This document shows, in pieces, positions 50,101 to 60,136 of a DNA stretch of 64,000 bases (the first letter of the stretch is position 1; each line of letters starts with the position of its first letter). The stretch covers positions 34,521,062 to 34,585,061 of the forward strand of contig CM037785.1 of the NCBI GenBank assembly GCA_021229015.1. The letters run 5' to 3'. A program made the translations under genes and the position numbers. The stretch is from Solen grandis (taxonomy: Eukaryota > Mollusca > Bivalvia > Adapedonta > Solenidae). Under the pieces are notes generated by a model, which was not told the DNA's origin, made no database searches, and saw nothing but the letters and a program-made list of their open reading frames with translations.

Positions 50101-50262
50101 TTTTTAGCTCACCCCAGTGCTTATATATTTGGTGTGCAGTATTGTCAGGGCTAAAATGTTTAAGTAAGTTATATCAGAATTCTTTTCTGTTTAAAAATCT
50201 TGTAATCAGTTGTAACAATGGTACTCAGGTGAGCGTTTCAGGGCCATCATGGCCCTCCCTTT
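50101..50262 (+). mobile_element. HINE-like element, family 1, copy 1 (internally deleted or chimeric)
   Basis: It opens with the family's left end TTTTTAGCTCACC and jumps straight into the family's right part (AGTGCTTATATATTTGGTG, AGGGCTAAAATG). It ends with CAGGTGAGC at 50226-50234 and the hairpin GGGCCATCATGGCCC at 50241-50255. Complete copies have 1-2 kb between these parts. Confidence 0.6.
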
Positions 50263-51265
50263 TTAGCTCACCTGAGCCAGAGGCTCAAGGTGAGCTATTG
50301 TGACCGGTCTTCATCCGTCGTCCGTCCGTCCGTCGTCCGTCCGTCGTCCGTCCGTCCGTCGTCCGTCAACATTTTGCTTCAAACGACATCTCCTCCTTAA
50401 CCGCTTGGTCAATTTTGATAAAACTTTACAGGGATGTTCCTTGGGTGGTCCCCTTTCAAAGTTGTTCAAAGAATTGAATTCCATTTGGAATTCTGGTTGC
50501 CATGGCAACGGAAAGAAAAAACTTAAAATGTCTTCTTCTCCAAAACAACCAACTGAATTTCAAAATGTTTTGGCACAGATGTTCCTTTGGTAAGTGTCTA
50601 CCAAGATTGTTCAAATTATTTGGATCCGTAAAAAAACATGGCCGCCAGGGGCGTGGGCTAGTTTTCCTTAGATGACTATACTCAAATCTGAAAAAATCTT
50701 CTCCCCCAAAAAACTGCTGGCTGAATTCAAAATGTTTTGGCACAGATACTCCTTGAGTAAGTGTCTACCAAGATTGTTCAAATTATTTGGATCCATAAAA
50801 AAACGTGGCCGCCAGGGGGGGCTAGTTTTCCTTATATGTCTATAGTGAAAACTAAAAAATCTTCTTATCCAAAACTACTGGCTTGATTTCAAATTGTTTT
50901 GGCACAGATGTTCCTTGATTGAATGTCTAACAAGACTGTTCAAATTATGGAAAAAATATCTTTATAGCAATTTCATACAGGCCGAAAAACCAGAAAAGCT
51001 TTTGCCGTGGCACATCTTCCATCTGTCCATAAACACTTGTTTGGGAATGCAACAAAGTTTTGAATGTATCTTTATCAAACTTATGCAGCAGTAAGATGTC
51101 CATTAGAGCTCAGGTACTTTAGAAAACCAGCCAGATCTGCCCATGCATGACTGGATAATGGCCCTTGAATATGTCAAGTCATAAAATTGAGCTTATCATG
51201 TCTACTAATATCTTTAATCAACTAGCCCTAAGGTGAGCGATTCAGGGCCATCATGGCCCTCTTGT
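50263..51265 (+). mobile_element. HINE-like element, family 1, copy 2 (complete)
   Basis: The left end is TTTTTAGCTCACCTGAGCC, with a 6-bp hairpin TGAGCC-AGA-GGCTCA. The GTCC/CGTC tract spans 50313-50366. Two to three diverged repeats of about 170 bp follow (AAAATGTTTTGGCACAGAT, GTCTACCAAGATTGTTCAAA). The right end is AAGGTGAGCGATTCA and GGGCCATCATGGCCC, then CTCTTG. GCTCACCTG and the right-end GGTGAGC are inverted subterminal repeats. No coding capacity. The layout fits Helentron-associated non-autonomous elements (as in DINE-1 and bivalve pearl elements). Confidence 0.6.
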
Positions 51266-51544
51266 TTTTTAGCTCACATGAGCACAACGTGCTCAAGGTG
51301 AGCTTTTCTGATCGCCTTTTGTCCGGCGTCCGTCGTCCGTCGTCCGTGCGTGCGTCCGTCCGTGCGTGCGTCCGGCGTCAACAATTGCTTCAAACAACAT
51401 CTCCTCCTAAACGGCTTGGCCAATTTGAAAAATATTTTGCAGGAATGTTCCTTGGATGAAGCTCTACTAAAGTTGTATAAATGGTTCTGGTCCATTGCAT
51501 AATTAGGTCACAGGAGCTAAAAATAGATTTTAAAAATGAAAATT

Positions 51545-52750
51545 TAAAAAATCTTCTTCTCTGAAACCACAAGGCCTAGCCTTTTGATTTTTGGTATGTA
51601 GCATGATCTTATGACTCTCTACCAGGATTGTACAAATTATGACCCTGGGGTCAAAATTGGCCCCGCCCCAGGGGTCACTTGATTTCACATAGGCTAATAT
51701 AGGAAAAACTTGAAAAAATCTTCTTCTCCGAAACCACAAGGCCTAACCTTTTGATTTTTGGTATGTACATCATCTTATGGGCCACTACCAAGATTGTACA
51801 AATCATAGCCCTATGGTGATAAATGACCCCGCACCAGGGTCACTTGTTTTACATAGAGTTATATAGAAAAATCTTAAAAAATCTTCTTCTATGAATCCAT
51901 AAGGCCTAGAGCTTAGATATTTGGTATGTAGCATCATCTTATGGGCCACTACAATGATTGTACAAATCATAGCCCTATGGTGATAAATGACCCCGCACCA
52001 GGGGTCACTTGTTTTACATAGAGTTATATATAGGAAAATCTTAAAAAAACTTCTTCCATGAATGCATAAGGCCTAGAGCTTAGATATTTGGTATGAAGCA
52101 TCATCTATGGGCCACTACCAAGATTGTACAAATCATAGCCCTATGGTGATAAATGACCCGCACCAGGGTCACTTGTTTTACATAGAGTTATATAGGAAAA
52201 TCTTAAAAAAATCTTCTTCTATGAATCCATAAGGCCTAGAGCTTAGATATTTGGTATGTAGCATCATCTTATGGGCCACTAAACCCAAGATTGTACAAAT
52301 CATAGCCCTATGGTGATAAATGACCCCGCACCAGGGGTCACTTGTTTTACACAGAGTTATATAGGAAAACCTTAAAAAATCTTCTTCCATGAATGCATAA
52401 GGCCTAGAGCTTAGATATTTGGTATGAAGCATCATCTTATGGGCCACTACCAAGATTCTACAAATCATAGCCCTATGGTGATAAATGACCCCGCACCAGG
52501 GGTCACTTGTTTTACACAGAGTTATATAGGAAAACCTTAAAAAATCTTCTTCTATGAATCCATAAGGCCTAGAGGTTAGATATTTGGTATGTAGCATCAT
52601 CTTATGGGCCACTACCAAGATTGTACAAATCATAGCCCAATGGTGATAAATGACCCCACACCAGGGGTCACTTGTTTTACATAGAGTTAAATAGGAAAAT
52701 CTTAAAAAATCTTCTTCTATGAATCAATAAGGCCTAGAGCTAAGATTTTT
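51545..52750 (+). repeat. About seven tandem copies of a 165-bp unit
   Basis: Marker AAGGCCTAG recurs from 51571 to 52730 at intervals of 163-168 bases. Each unit carries ATTTGGTATGTAGCATCATC, ACCAAGATTGTACAAATCAT, GGGGTCACTTGTTTTACATA and a run ending AAAAATCTTCTTC. A 165-bp unit is 55 codons, so an accidental open frame of 151 codons runs along the minus strand. Confidence 0.95.
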
Positions 52751-52861
52751 GTGTCGCCTGCATAGCATGGCAGACACATAGGGATCACTTTGTCCGTCGT
52801 CGTCGTCGTCGTCGTCGGCGTCGTCGTCGTCGTCGTCGGCGTCGTCGGCGTCACACTTTCT

Positions 52862-53560
52862 TGTCCGGAGCATAACTCGAAAAAATATTTGAGGGATCAC
52901 CTTGAAACTTAAAACATGGATAGATCACATTGAGGTGGAGTGCAGTGCACAAGAATGATAACTCTGACTTTCGTATTTTCTGAGTTATTACCCTTTGTTG
53001 ATTCTGAGATTTTATTTTTGTCCGGACCATAACTCAAAAAGTATTTGAGGTATCACCTTGAAACTTAAAACATGGATAGATCACATTGAGGTGGAGTGCA
53101 GTGCACAAGAATGATAACTCTGACTTTCGTATTTTCTGAGTTATTACCCTTTGTTGATTCTGAGATTTTATTTTTGTCCGGACCTAACTCAAAAAGTATT
53201 TGAGGTATCACCTTGAAACTTAAAACATGGATAGATCACATTGAGGTGGAGTGCAGTGCACAAGAATGATAACTCTGACTTTAATATTTTCTGAGTTATT
53301 TCCTTTGTTGATTTTCAGACTTAATTTTGTCTGGGGCATAACTCGAAACGTATTTGGGTGTTGCCCTTGAAACTTAATAGATCTCAATGGTCTGAGTGCA
53401 TTGAAACATAAATTTGAAAACTCTGTTTCTCTTTTTCCCCTTGAGTTATTGCCTTTGTTGATACTCAGATTTTCATTTTGTCTGGAGCATAAACGAAAAA
53501 GTATTTGAGTTTTACTTTGAAACCTCACGGGTTTGAAAGATCTCAGGAGTGCATTGTGCA
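52862..53560 (+). repeat. About five diverging copies of a 155-bp unit
   Basis: CATAACTCGAAAAAATATTT and variants recur near 52871, 53027, 53183, 53337 and 53487. The first three units are nearly identical (ATGGATAGATCACATTGAGG); the last two are much diverged. Confidence 0.9.
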
Positions 53561-53913
53561 AAAATGTAACTGTTGTATTTTTGGAGTTATTTCCCTTTTT
53601 TTTATTTTTTTGGATTTAATTCTTGGGGGTGCAAATTTGTAAAGTTTTTGAAGTGTTCCCTTTAAAACATTTATAGTAATAGACCCTCTTTGGGGTTTGA
53701 TTGCAGTACACAAGAATGATAACTCAATAATGAAATGAGGGACTACAAGCTTCAACATAAATAATTAACGCATAATGCTTAATGACGTCATAATTTTTCT
53801 TACAGTAATGTTTTGATTCATAGTCATTCTGAAAACTCCTCTGATGAAGACGTATAGTCGAAATTTCCTGGGGAAAAATTTTTTTACATATTGCACTGTT
53901 TAAATTATTTATT

Positions 53914-53915
53914 CC

Positions 53916-53946
<31 letters not shown>

Positions 53947-54000
53947 AAAAAAAAATATATATATATAAAATATTTGTGTGTGTGTGTGGGTGTGTGGTGA
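53914..54000 (+). repeat. Poly-C, poly-A, (TA)n, (GT)n compound tract
   Basis: 23 C, then 19 A, then TA units, then TGTGTG units, inside the nested family 2 element. Homopolymer lengths are likely unreliable. Confidence 0.95.
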
Positions 54001-54403
54001 TTTGGTGTTTTTTTGTACCTCACAAAATAGTTTATGCTTTTTTCAATAATTTGTCAAAAGATCGATTTATTAAATTTCTTTCATAAAACAGGGCTTAAAT
54101 GCAGGCGACACATGTTCCGGGGAACACCCACATCTATTGGTATTAGTAGCACCTAATGGTTCATTACAAAGTTTTTCCAAAGTTTTGGGCCCTTTCGGTG
54201 AAAAATTGACCCTGCCCCCAAAGTCTTCTCTGAAACCATATGGCCCTTTTGGTTTTGGGTTTTTGGGTGTGTAGTATTGTCAGGGGTAAAATGTTTTAGT
54301 TTTAAAGTTATATCAGAATCCTTGTCTTTTTAAAAAACCTTGACTTCAGTTGAAGCAATGGTACCGGGTGAGCGATTCAGGGCCATCTTTGGCCCTCTTG
54401 TTG

Positions 54404-55822
54404 ATGTGTGGAATAAAATATTTTATAATCAGCTTCACTCACTTCATTTCTTGGAGGCAAAATCAACTATATGGCTAGTAGTAGTAGTAGCTAAAAATAG
54501 TTGAAAGAGATCATTGACAGTGACCCAAAACCTTTATTTATTTATTTCTTGTTAATGATGATAGTCAAACTATTGAATTTATTGCATTAGTTCATATTTT
54601 TAAATTTTTTATCAATTGTAGGGCCAAAATGAATTTTAATTTTATAGGGAAATTTCCTATAATATTTGTAATGGTGTCTAGACTAATTTTTTTTTTTTTT
54701 TTTGTGTTTTGAACGGTCATTTTTGTGATTATACTGTTGTTCTGTTTTTAATATAAATATAAGTTTGTCAATCAAAGACTTTTTTTTTTCAAAAAAAAAA
54801 TCAATTTTCAATTGAAACATGGTTTTTAGTTTTGTTTTAATGTTAAGGGATATTTTAGACTCACTTTAAAAAAACAAGTTGTAGTCGTTTCATAAAATGT
54901 CCTTTTTATTTTGAATTGTCAAATGTTTTGAAATGTCACATTGATTTTTTTCCTCAGATAGGGCAAATTTTCCCATTGATAAAAATCCTTTCCCGATCAC
55001 TGACTGTAAATAAATTGTCATAAACAGTGTTAATATTGTCATGATGTCATTACAAATAGGGGAAACATACATACATAGGTAATTAGATTTTGAAAACCTT
55101 GTTATTATTAAATTGGTGTTAAATTTGGGGATTAAGTTTGATTAATTGATATTTTTTGCAACAAACATCTTTAACAGTTTTTAAATGTAATTGCGGTATC
55201 GTTAGAAGCGTAAAATTAATTAGCTATAAACGGGACAATGTGTTATTTTCGGGAAATGGTAAACATCCAAACTGTTGGATCTTTAAAGGCCAAACTGAGC
55301 AAATCTATGATGGAAAGTATTCTTTTTATTCGGCATTTTCAAAAAATTTCATCTTTTCAAAGGGGGGAAAAAGGGGCAAACGGGGCCTTTGGGGGGTTGG
55401 TTGGGCTCTCAAAATTAGTTTTTTAGATGCTTGTTAGAGGAATTTTAAAATTTTGGGTTTGGGTTTTTGTGGTTGTTAAATGGGGTAGGGGTTATAAAAT
55501 TTTTATTTATTTATTAAAATAAAATTTTTTTGGGTTTGGGGATTTTATTTTTTTTTTTTAAAAAGGGTTTGGGTTTGTGGTAAATTTAAAATTTTTGATG
55601 GGGTTTTATAAGGGGGTGGTAATTTTTTTATTAAAGACACTTTTCACAACATTGAGAAACTTCTTACCCTTAATTATGTACTGGTCCAATTTTATTCCAA
55701 AAACCCCTAATTTCCCCGGGAAAACCCCCAAAATCAAAAAATTTGATTGGTCCCAAGGGGTTTTTTCGGGTTTTGGAGGTTACACTGATATAACAACATA
55801 CACCCCATGTGGTAAACTGTTG
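54404..55822. other. Non-coding AT-rich spacer with suspect base quality
   Basis: Long T and A runs, and at 55360-55790 repeated GGGG/TTTT/CCCC clusters unlike the rest of the window. No supported feature. See the finding on sequence quality. Confidence 0.6.
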
Positions 55823-57973
55823 TTTTTTAGCTCACCTGAGCACAACTTTCTCATGGTGGCTATTGTGATCGCCTTTTGTCCGTCGTCCGTGCGTGCGTGC
55901 TCCGTCCGTCGTCAACAATTTGCTTTAATACAACATCTCCTCATAACCGCTGAGGATTTTTGACCAAATTTCACAGGAATCATCCTTATGATGCCCTCTA
56001 TCAAAGTTGTACAAATTATTCAGATTGGTTAAAAAAGTAGGTCACAGGAGCATAAAATAGATTTAAAATGCAAACTTTGAAAATCTTCTTCTGCAAAACT
56101 GCAAGGCCTAGAGCTTAGATATTTGGTATGAGCATTCATCTTATGGCCATTACCAAGATTGTACAAATCATAGCCCCTACGGTGAAAATGCCCCCCCCAG
56201 CACCAGGGGTCACTTGTTTTACATAGATTATATAGGAAAATCTTTAAAAATCTTCTTCTATGAATCCATTAGGCCTAGAGCTTAGTTATTTGGTATGTAG
56301 CATCATCAATGGTTCATTACCAAGATGTTCAATCATAGCCCTACGGTGATAAATGCCCCCGCACCAGGGTCACTTGTTTTACATAAGTTATATAGGAAAA
56401 TGTTTAAAAATCTTCTTCTATGAATCCATAAGGCCTAGAGATTAGATATTTGGTATGAAGCATCATCTTATGTTCATTACCAAGATTGTACAAATCAGAC
56501 CCTATGGTGATAAATGATGACCCCGCACCATGGGTCACTTTGTTTTACATTGAGTTATAATAGGAAAAACTTTAAAAAATCTTCTTCTATGAATCCATTT
56601 AGGCCTAGAGCTTAGATATTTGGTATGTAGCATCTCTTAATGGTTCATTACCAAGTTTTTTTCAAATCATTCCCTATGGGGTTTTTGCCCCCGCCCAAGG
56701 GGGCCCCTTGTTTAACATGTTTTTTTTTTAGGAAAATCTTTAAAAATCTTCTTCTTTGAATCCATTAGGCCTAGGCTTAAAATTTTTCATTTTAGCATCA
56801 TCTTTTGGGTTTATTACCAAGTTGTTCAAATTTATAGCCAAAATGTTAATCCCCGCAATAGGGGTCACTTGTTTTACATAGATTAAAATAGGAAAAACTT
56901 TAAAAATCTTCTTCTAATGAATCCATAAGGCCTAGAGCTTAATATTTGGTATGTACCATCTTATGGTTTCATTACCAAGATTGTACAAATCAAGCCCTTT
57001 GGTGATAAATGCCCCCGCACCAGGGTCACTTTTTTACTAGAGTTAATGGAAAATGTTTTAAAAAAACTTCTCTATAATCCATAAGGCCTAGAGATAATTT
57101 TTGGTATGAAGCATCTCTTATGGTTCATTACCAAGATTGACAATCATGACCCTTTATAAATGACCCCACCATGGGTCACTTGTTTTACATAATTTATAGA
57201 AAAACTTTAAAAATCTTCTTCTTGAATCCATTGGCCTAAGCTTGATATTTGGTAGTACATCAAACTTAGGGCCATTACAAATTTACAAATCATAGCCCTA
57301 CGATATAAATGACCCCCGCCCGTGGGCACTTGTTTTTTACATAAGTTAATAGGAAAATCTTTAAAAATCTTTTCATGAATCCATTAGGCCTAACTAGATA
57401 TTTGGTTGTGCATCATCTTATGTTCATTACCAAGATTGTACAAATCATAGCCCTATGGTATAAATGACCCCGCACCAGGGGTCACTTGTTTTACATAAGT
57501 TTATATAGGAAATCTTTAAAAATCTTCTTCAATGAATCCATAAGCCTAGAGATTAGATATTTGGTATGAAGCATCATCTTATGGTTTATTACCAAATTGT
57601 ACAAATCATGACCCTATGGTGAAAATGCCCCCGCACCAGGGGTCACTTTTTAACATAGAGTTAATAGGAAAATCTTTAAAAAAACTTCTTCATGAATCCA
57701 TTAGCCTAGAGCTAGATATTTGGTATGTAGCATCATCTAATGGTTCATTATCAAGATTTTTCAAAATGGTGGCCCTTTGGAGATAAATGACCCCCGCACT
57801 AATCTTCTCCTCTGAAACCATAAGGCCCAGTGCTTATATATTTGGTGTGTAGTATTGTCAGGGCTAAAATGTTTAAGATTGAGTTATATCAGAATTTGTC
57901 TGTTTAAAACTTTGTAATCATTTGTAGCAATGGTACTCAGTGAGCGATCCAGGGCCACATGGCCCTCTTGTTT
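55823..57973 (+). mobile_element. HINE-like element, family 1, copy 4
   Basis: The left end TTTTTTAGCTCACCTGAGCA is followed by a GTCC/GTGC tract at 55878-55915, then about ten to eleven units of the 165-bp repeat (56090-57780). The right part (AGTGCTTATATATTTGGTGT) ends GTGAGCGATCCAGGGCCACA, then TGGCCCTCTTG. Many units contain single-base losses not seen in copy 3, which suggests consensus errors, decay, or both. Confidence 0.6.
56090..57780 (+). repeat. Ten or more tandem copies of the 165-bp unit, indel-rich
   Basis: Same unit as at 51545-52750 (AGGCCTAGAGCTTAGATATT). Spacing is irregular because of many short deletions. Confidence 0.9.
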
Positions 57974-58140
57974 AGACAGGTTGATGATGAAGCAATGATC
58001 AGAAACAATGCTGGTATAGTATGGCAATATTAACCTGAGACATCTGAATATTCAATGACCTTTTCTCAGCAAATGTCAGTTTCCAAAGTAAAACATAAGC
58101 CTTTTTTTCAGTACAATACAATACAAATATGTATTAGGGG

Positions 58141-58210
58141 CGACTGCAAGCCTCAGTGATAATGGGCAGAGTTCAAAGCTAATGGTTGTGGATTTGAATC
58201 CAGCTCAAAC
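58141..58210 (+). other. tRNA-like SINE head, weak
   Basis: GGATTTGAATCC near the right end resembles a pol III B box, and CAGTGATAATGGG upstream could be an A box. A tRNA fold was not confirmed. Possible tRNA-derived SINE fragment, just outside the pogo-like element. Confidence 0.25.
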
Positions 58211-58258
58211 CATAAATGTTTTTTGTTAATGAATTTTGACCACAGTGGTTTATAATTA

Positions 58259-59313
58259 CAGTCAAACCTGTGACCAACGGTCGGCAGGGGAAAATGTAAA
58301 AGTGACCATTGTTCACAGGTGACTTTTTTGGAGGGTCACAGTTAAGACATGAAGTTTGATATACTGTAACATACATGTAAATGTAGATAGACAGGAAAAG
58401 CAAAAACAACTTTTGCTTTATTAATTAACGAAGATTTTTTTATTCATGCGAAGTTAAAACTGTACAAGCAACGTAAATATTTTTTTTAAAAATTTTATTA
58501 AAGAATTAAATCAATTACACAAACTCATTTTCGTGACTTTCATGAAATTTACCTTTGCATTTCGTGTGTTAATTGTACGTTTACAAATTAAACCTTGCAT
58601 GTTGCAATTTATTAAGAATCCGTGGCCATTTGTATTACGATAATATTACAAGATTTCCCCTTAATCATTTTCGTTTCGCCATTAATTCATTTCTTATAAT
58701 TCCTCTCTTAAAAAAATAAAAAAAAAAATTAAATAAAAACCCTAATAGATTGTTTTGCTTATTAAAACTATCACCTAGTTTTATTTTTATTTAACTGGGT
58801 GACAAATTAATGATATCAATCATCCTTTGATAACAAATGGGATTAATTGTAGCCATCATGATTTAAGAGGTGTTAAAACAAGTAATCAAACCAGCCTATT
58901 TCAGCTTATGGCCAAGACAAGAATAGTTTTGCTCAATTCCCAGGACTATGATTCTGAAGTTGCTTATATCTGATACCAGTTTAACCAATGAGAATTCACC
59001 CCCTCAGAGTATTTACCCCAATCCCACCCTGTGTACTGAGATGTCTGCTGACACGTTTGTATCCCTGGTGTTTCCCGGAAACTTGTGACACATGCCCCAC
59101 CCGTAAGGCAGTAAGGCTGTCAGGGTGCCTAGCAACTGTTGTTTGAAGGGCTTATAGTACAGCAGGGATATGATATTACTGACCGTTGACCGTTATAGGC
59201 AGTGACCGTTGTTACAGTTAAATTTTAAGAACAAAAATTGCATGGGGGAATCTGATGGACCGTTGTTGTCAGTGACCATTGTTCCAAGATGACCGTTGGT
59301 ATAGGTTTGACTG
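58259..59313. mobile_element. Pogo-like TIR element without transposase
   Basis: The left end CAGTCAAACCTGTGACCAAC and the right end GTTGGTATAGGTTTGACTG are inverted repeats of about 24 bp, flanked on both sides by TA (58257-58258, 59314-59315). CAGT ends and a TA target site are typical of pogo/Tigger-type Tc1-mariner elements. Subterminal TGACCATTG/TGACCGTTG motifs are repeated at both ends. The middle is AT-rich with no transposase frame. Confidence 0.6.
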
Positions 59314-59460
59314 TACATGCAAATAAAAAAAAAATAAAATAAGATAGACACAATGATATTCAACAAATTATTCACCCAACCTCCCACACTGCAAAAATTT
59401 AATAGAAATTGATAATTGAAAAGAAATACGAATTAAAAAAATATCAATTTATATCAAAAA

Positions 59461-59525
59461 TTCGAACCTGCCACATCAAGTTGCAAGACCACTGTACTTA
59501 CCATTAGGCCATCCTGTCTTATCTA
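59461..59525 (-). other. tRNA-derived sequence (SINE head or tRNA relic)
   Basis: On the minus strand TGGCCTAATGG (59511-59501) resembles a pol III A box. CAGGTTCGAA (59470-59461) is a good B box about 31 bases later, which is tRNA-like spacing. The predicted anticodon stem does not pair, so a functional tRNA gene is unlikely. Confidence 0.4.
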
Positions 59526-59619
59526 AAGTAAAAAGCATTGTAAACCATATTATGAATGTTTTTTTTTTATAATTTTTTATGGAAACTAACGAAAAACATC
59601 CCAGATATGAATCAGTCTC

Positions 59620-60114
59620 AGCTCATGGCCCTGGGTCAAAATTGTCCCCATCCCAGGGTCACTTTAATTTATTGTGTTACCTATGTAAGCAAGGTGACAC
59701 ATATGGATACTTTTCTGTCATGCATCCGTGCGTCCGTCTCTGTACGTCCGTCTGTACGTCCGTCTGTCTGTCTGTCACACTTTTTCCATCATGCTTCAGC
59801 AGGTGACACGTGAGTTCCAGAGAAATCTTGTAATGATTTACATAGGTAAACACATGAGAAATCATCTTGTCAAAGCCACAGGCCTAAAGTTTAGATAGTT
59901 GATGAGTAACATGGCCTAGTGGACCTCTACAAACTTTGTTCAAATCATGGCCTTTGGCTGAAATTGGCCCTACTGGTAGGGGTTACTTGATTTTATTTAG
60001 CCTATATAGGATTTGTGACCTTCAAAATTGATCTTGCTATTTTTGGACTGCTATGCTATAATAGGCAATAATGACAATATTTCTCAGGTGAGCATTTTTA
60101 GGGCCATTTTGTTT
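59620..60114 (+). mobile_element. HINE-like element, family 1, copy 5 (left end missing, family 2 nested)
   Basis: It begins inside a core unit (GGCCCTGGGTCAAAATTGTC), is interrupted by the family 2 copy at 59674-59823, and resumes with AAAGCCACAGGCCTAAAGTT. It ends CTCAGGTGAGCATTTTTAGG, GCCATTTTGTTT; the terminal hairpin is lost. Confidence 0.5.
59674..59823 (+). mobile_element. Short HINE-like element, family 2
   Basis: The left hairpin arms GTGTTACCT (59674) and AGGTGACAC (59692) pair with one mismatch. A GTCC/GTCT tract spans 59727-59776. GTCACACTTTTTCC and CAGCAGGTGACACG follow at the right end. Confidence 0.6.
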
Positions 60115-60136
60115 GATATAATTCAAAAGTTTACAT

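Larger units (their letters stand above)
52751..54130 (+). mobile_element. HINE-like element, family 2, long form, nested in family 1 copy 3
   Basis: The left end GTGTCGCCTGCATAGCATGG, then CAGACAC, forms a hairpin (GTGTC..GACAC). CATAGGGATCACTTTG follows, then a GTC-rich tract at 52792-52852 and TCACACTTTCTTG. About five diverged 155-bp repeats come next, then AT-rich and homopolymer-rich sequence. The right end ATGCAGGCGACACATG, inverse to the left TGTCGCCTGCAT, is followed by the hairpin TGTTCC-GG-GGAACA. Short relatives are at 36269 and 59674. Confidence 0.6.
51266..54403 (+). mobile_element. HINE-like element, family 1, copy 3, split by a nested insertion
   Basis: The left end TTTTAGCTCACATGAGCAC has a hairpin GAGCAC-AAC-GTGCTC. 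A GTCC/GTGC tract follows at 51325-51375, then an array of about 165-bp units up to 52750. A family 2 element sits at 52751-54130. After it the family 1 right part resumes (GGTTCATTACAAAG, TGGCCCTTTTGG, GTAGTATTGTCAGGGG) and ends GGGTGAGCGATTCAGGGCC, a TGGCCC partner and CTCTTGTT. It abuts copy 2 head to tail. Confidence 0.6.

Noticed and set aside
50300..50593. Frame with RPSSVRRPSVRRPS repeats
   Set aside because: It is produced by the GTCC/GTC tract of a HINE-like element.
52178..52633. 151-codon minus-strand open frame
   Set aside because: It is the translation of the 165-bp tandem unit, which is 55 codons long, so the frame repeats itself. It lies within a non-coding element.
51545..52750. 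Regularly spaced repeats reminiscent of CRISPR
   Set aside because: The whole 165-bp unit is repeated with no variable spacers, and the DNA is from an animal.
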